Shown here: piece after piece, positions 59,838 to 64,000 of the stretch | How the letters are laid out: each line of letters starts with the position of its first letter | Position numbering within the stretch: the first letter of the stretch is position 1 | Source of the DNA: Cryptomeria japonica | Taxonomy: Eukaryota; Streptophyta; Pinopsida; Cupressales; Cupressaceae | Length of the DNA: 64,000 nucleotides | Direction: 5' to 3' | Assembly (NCBI RefSeq): GCF_030272615.1 | Contig: NC_081412.1 | Coordinates: 544,968,370-545,032,369, forward strand | Notes under the pieces: generated by a model | Told to the model about the DNA's origin: nothing | The model's database searches: none | Seen by the model: only the letters and a program-made list of their open reading frames with translations | Translations under genes and position numbers: made by a program

Positions 59838-62800
59838 TTATTCCATTGTACCATCTGCATCCTCTCTTTTTTCCAAAGCATCTATAATTGTCTCGTGATC
59901 TTCCATAAAAATTGTCCACAACTTTTTATTACTTGGTCTGTCGTGATATCTCACTAGTTGTATATTTGTTGCAACAATCAAATGTGAGTAGTGTATTATC
60001 TTCTTATGTGTTTCATAATCTTCAAAAGCAGGCAAACCATTCTTCCTTGTCAAATATTTCCTTAGCCAAGTTCCAACAACTACCACTGAACCAGTCAGAT
60101 AATGAAAACCATCGTCATCTTCTCAAGGATTAACTAGTTTGTGTTTAGTCTCAACACATCGAGCCAACCAATATTTTGTTTCCTCTTCATTGTCCTCAAG
60201 TGCAACAATGGCATACACATGTCCTAGAAAAACAAAAGATTAATAAATTATCACAATTTAGAATTTAAAAAATGCCATTTTTAATTTACACCAATATAAA
60301 AAAGTTTGAAACTAATTTTATTAAATGGCCAACAAAATAATAAAAAATGATTACCTTTCTGTACAAGGTCTGAAACATGATCATAATCATCTAATGCAAA
60401 TAGTTCATCATTATCTTCAATTGTGTTAATCTGATCTTGTGCTTGAGTAGGAGTCAACGAACTTTGATTCCAATCTTCAACCCATTCAGTATTCTCACAT
60501 ACATCAGAATCACCTGAAATACAAAACTGACAAAAACATGCAAGTTCCCTTATCCATATAGTCCACGTGCTTGCATTTGAACTCTTAAATGAATGCCATT
60601 TCGTTGATTTGCTAATTGTCTCACAATCAAGTTTTGGCACAATATTTTCCTCTTCAACTAACTAAAAGAATCACTGAATTGTAGAGTTCACACTTGATCC
60701 AGTAGATAAGGTTGTGTTGCACCAATCTACAATTGCATGTGCATCTTTAGATTTTGCATTAGCTTCAAATTTTAATTGCTCTCTAGAAAGAATTCTTTTA
60801 ACACATGCACCATCTCCATCATGTTCTCCTTTGCCATGTCCAGCTTCAAAAAAAATCCATATATGTTGGATATTGTATTCCTTGTGAGCCCTGCTTAGCC
60901 AATAAAACATTCGAGCATTCTTGAATTGTCCAATACAATTATCTGACCATATAAGATGTTATGTCATCTGGATTCCTCTTTCTCTTATATTTTTATAAAA
61001 TATGCTGAAACAATATTGAACAAACTCTAACGAGTGCATCCTATTATCACTCACATCGAAATGATACTCCCTTAGGATTTTTCTATCATCCTCTATGCTA
61101 TCATCTGTGTGTCTATAAACAATATGAAAAAAAATAGCAACTTGAGTGGAATTGTAATATTGAGATTGAATTTCCTCTTGTGGCTTAAGAGTATAGTTTT
61201 CTGCAAAGTCCACCACTGATAGTATACTTCCAACTGGAAATGTATTTCTACATGTGTGAAATTGAGAATCAAGCCATCTAGCATGTTGAGAGTGTGTCAC
61301 ATATTTTGGTACAATCTTACTTTTAAATTCTGACATGAATGCATGTACACTAACCTTCTCTATGATTAAATCAACACGCTTTCCTGTTTTCCCATCCTTT
61401 AAGGAATACTCAACATTCTTAAATCTTCTAACATCTAGTTGTTGTCCAAAATTAGTTTCACTACTCTCATGCATACATTCTACTGGTGATGAAAAATTGC
61501 CACAATTAGAACATTGTCCAGAAATACATGAATGTAAATAAAATAATTGTCCATCAGTTCTTTGACAAAATAAACTTGCTACAAATTCTTTGATTGATTC
61601 AGGTGGCATATCAATACCACATTCCTGGATAAGCATGTTACTATGCAAAACACAATGTATGTATCGAAAAACATCATAATAGTAATGAAATTGTACATGC
61701 ATTTTACAACAACAAGAGACTCTTTGCTTGTTAATTTTCACATACCAGGGCTTGCATTTTTCAAATGATCTTTGACTTATAGTGATATTTCCAGGTAACA
61801 AAACTTCATCCAAAAATTTTCTATAAAATTCAGTTTGAGTTGTGTCTAATAGGTGTTTTGGATGAGGGTCACGAATTTTACACCCCACTCTCAACTTTAG
61901 AACATCTCTAGCATTAGATGATACCCTTGTATTATCATGCCAAAACTTTTCAACCAAAGATTTCACTTCAATATTCAATTTCATATCTGACCTGCAAAGT
62001 CTACCACTAAAACTCCAACTTTGGTTGATTGGATCACTTTCAATACTTTCTCTTCTTTTAGCTGCTCTAACCAATGTTTTAGGATGCATCTTTAAATTCC
62101 ACTAATGTTGCTTACCATCCTTTTATTCAAGGTTGCTTTATTCACTATGGAAATTGTTATAGCTCATCGTGCCGCATTCTTATCTTTAGATCATCTCGTT
62201 GTAGCAATAGATTCAATGGCACTTGCAACAATAGACATAACATGCTTAACAGATTAATCTTTTTTTTATGGTTTCACATAGATGCCTATTTTTTCATCAC
62301 TTTTCTCATTTTCCACACTCTCATCAATTGCATCATAAGTTGACATTGAATTGCAAGTTTTTTTCGATAAAAAAATTCTTTGTATATTCTATTGGCATAT
62401 GTTCTTATCTGTCTCCAAGAAATCTTACTAGGAAGATTATCCAAAACATTTTTTTCAATTTTTATAAAAAAGTTTCCCTAATCTTCAACAATTGGAGGAT
62501 TTTCATTTTCACCATGTTCAAAAGGATTTTCAGTTTCAACATTCAAAATAATTTCATCTCTACCAACATGAAGGTTTTAATTTTCATGGACAATTCTATC
62601 AATCTCAACATTGGTATATCCAGCTTCTACTAAATCAGCAATATGAAGATCACCTATAATCACATTATCCATGTCTTGCAGAGAAGGATTTGAAGATGTA
62701 CTTGGATAATTTGAAGATGTACCTGGATTTGAGGATGTTGTACTTGGAATATTCTTCATAATTATTTCATTCACATCATCATAATCCATAATTGCATTAT

Positions 62801-63005
62801 CTACCTCCATCTGACCCCCCAAGGCATCATCTTGAATGTTTGTCTCTTCCATTGTTGTGGATCCAAAAGCATCAGGATTATTCATTTGCCAAATCGTCAT
62901 TCTTCTATCCCTTTGATGTTTGGCCTCCTTCTCTCGTTCTTCTTGAATTTCCTCGACAGTCAATTTCCTCCTTTGTTTCTTCTTCTGACATTGTTTAGAC
63001 CCCAT
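59838..63005 (-). pseudogene. gene B of E3: transposase-like protein with a probable D-D-D triad
   Basis: A near-continuous minus-strand frame from ATG 63005 (MGSKQCQKKKQRRKLTVEE; basic, nuclear-targeting-like) to a stop before 59838. Domains in order: acidic Ser/Thr region; a decayed stretch near 62100-62570 with stops and shifts; a 376-codon open core (62089-60959) starting MHPKTLVRAAKRRES. The core has a Cys/His cluster (CISGQCSNCGNF, CMHESS), then ARWLDSQFHTCRNTFPVGSI and VVDFAENYTLKPQEEIQS (first Asp). After one TAA at about 60960 the same frame gives WSDNCIGQFKNARMFYWLSR (second Asp) and FFEAGHGKGEHDGDGACVKR (third Asp). Two stops follow near 60650-60670. A GT donor at about 60354 and AG acceptor at about 60225 remove a 130-bp intron to a last exon with HVYAIVALEDNEEETKYWL and HYSHLIVATNIQL. 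The motif set recalls DDE/D transposases; Sola is my leading guess. Confidence 0.7.
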
Positions 63006-63189
63006 GACTAAAAACTTATGCAATAAATGCCACCTTCAAAAAATGGATCAAAAATTGCAACCAAAAAGCATCCAAAGGACAACTAGATCATAATATATCA
63101 TTTAAAAACTTGCACATTTGAATCGACATGTTTTATTATGTTAAATGATCATATATTTATACAATTCAAAAAAAAAAATTAATGGTAAA
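63006..63189. promoter_or_regulatory. upstream region of gene B
   Basis: AT-rich, about 180 bp between the gene B start and the right palindromic array. TATATATTATGATC and TATAAATATATGATC occur on the minus strand (near 63090 and 63150) and could act as TATA boxes. Nothing more can be supported. Confidence 0.3.
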
Positions 63190-63340
63190 AGAAAACGGGA
63201 TCCCATGTTGAAAACGAGATCCCGTTTTAATTTGAAATGGGATTCCATTTGCTTTTTTTTTAATAAATAAATTGCAATAAGGAACAGGATCCCGTTTTCA
63301 ACACGGGATCTCGTTCTCAACACAGGATCTTGTTTGCAAA
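63190..63340. repeat. right GGGATCCCGT array of E3
   Basis: Six copies of (A)CGGGATCCCGTTTT-like words with GTTGAAAACG or CAACAC between them, at 63196-63330. It mirrors the left array at 51475-51660, sharing GATC-TGTGTTGA-AACGA in reverse orientation. Confidence 0.87.
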
Positions 63341-63374
63341 AAGATTTTTTTCAGGCCCACTTGTAGGTTTAGAA

Positions 63375-63407
63375 TTAGGCTTGGTAAATGGTTCGGAAAG
63401 CCGAACC
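63375..63407. repeat. TTAGGCTTGG motif and GGTTCGG hairpin
   Basis: TTAGGCTTGG (63375-63384) matches the motif outside the right array of E1 (18517). It is followed by a perfect 7-bp stem GGTTCGG/CCGAACC with a 4-base loop (63390-63407). Confidence 0.6.
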
Positions 63408-64000
63408 TGAGGCTCAGAACTAGTTTGACCTGCAACTTCAAGCCTAAATCAAGCTTCATACAAAAAAATGACTTCAAAAATATATCTGAACACCTAATTT
63501 TCAGAATTTTTTTAAACAACAAAATCCCATTATAGTACACATTGTCTAGATTCCAAATATATAATTTTTAAAGAGAATGGATCAATATTTTTAATTTTAA
63601 AATAATTTCTAATGAAAAAGATCCATAAACTTGAAATACCATGGTTTTTTAAAATTTTAATAACTTTTTTGTCTTCAAGTTTTTTGAAAAAAAAATTATA
63701 TACAGACAAATCTATATAGTTTAAAAAAAAAAAATTAAAAAATGTTAAGTTTAGGTCAAATTATGCTTGCTGTACACACGGATTTTTCAAAACAATGATT
63801 ATGCCCAATTAAAAAATAACAAAAAATATATATATGGAAAAAAATTACAAAAAAATATCCTTATCAAAGATGAGTGAGTTATAGATCTTTTCCCAAAAGG
63901 ATAAAGAAAAATAGTTTCATTTAGGTCAAATTATGCTTTCCGTACACGGGCATGGTATGGTCCTAAAAAGTGACTTTTAAACTATATGTTTTACTAATGC
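63408..64000. other. outer right arm of E3, incomplete
   Basis: AT-rich. A segment with TTAGGTCAAATTATGCTT is present twice (about 63752 and 63919), each followed by a GTACAC element. The second copy, reversed, aligns with the left arm of E1 near 14040-14070. No terminus within the window. Confidence 0.6.

Overview
The window looks like intergenic DNA from a large seed-plant nuclear genome, most plausibly a conifer or other gymnosperm (inference). I found no intact host gene, tRNA or rRNA in 64 kb. The sequence is AT-rich and built almost entirely of nested, decayed transposable elements. These include Ty1/copia elements with plant initiator-Met-type primer sites, Ty3/gypsy remnants, a LINE reverse transcriptase, a CACTA (En/Spm) transposase, and very long LTRs (1.4-2.4 kb). 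Many in-frame stops are TAG or TAA, as expected from C-to-T decay of methylated repeats.

Layout. 1-1838: 3' end of a copia element with its 3' LTR. 2290-3830: gypsy protease-RT remnant, minus strand. 5603-11350: copia element with two long LTRs, from which integrase, RT and RNase H are missing. 11350-13609: a GC-richer unexplained fragment and AT-rich DNA. 13614-18650: a 5-kb non-coding DNA transposon (E1). 19730-20280: LINE RT remnant; 20570-21730: second decayed retroposon, minus strand. 22331-27435: composite of three LTRs and two short non-coding interiors, flanked by an ACATC target duplication. 28150-34370: gypsy leader, gag and protease remnant. About 34400-39178: minus-strand LTR element with a 2.4-kb LTR and primer site. 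39179-41136: part of a CACTA transposon. 41137-45130: copia integrase-RT-RNase H and 3' LTR. 45131-47430: truncated relative of E1 (E2). 51386-64000: large coding DNA transposon (E3), running off the right edge.

The most interesting content is E1/E2/E3, which I read as one family of large DNA transposons. E1 has a perfect 26-bp terminal inverted repeat starting GGGTAAGTGCAC and a 4-bp target duplication AGGT. Inside it are mirror-ordered blocks: a palindromic short-repeat array, a pyrimidine tract, a palindromic satellite, a purine tract and another palindromic array. E3 begins with the same first 11 bases and also carries palindromic arrays. It encodes two convergent genes. Gene A (plus, 55490-57870) is a proline-rich protein of unknown function with several small exons. 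Gene B (minus, 59838-63005) is a transposase-like protein with three aspartate motifs: VVDFAENY, SDNCIGQFK and HGKGEHDGDG. A 4-bp target duplication plus a D-D-D enzyme makes the Sola superfamily, or something close to it, the best working hypothesis. This rests on reading by eye and was not confirmed by search.

How the parts relate: if the family assignment holds, gene B would act on the GGGTAAGTGCA termini and E1 and E2 would be non-autonomous partners. Both E3 genes carry stops, so this copy is probably dead, although long stretches of frame and plausible splice sites suggest activity in the not very distant past.
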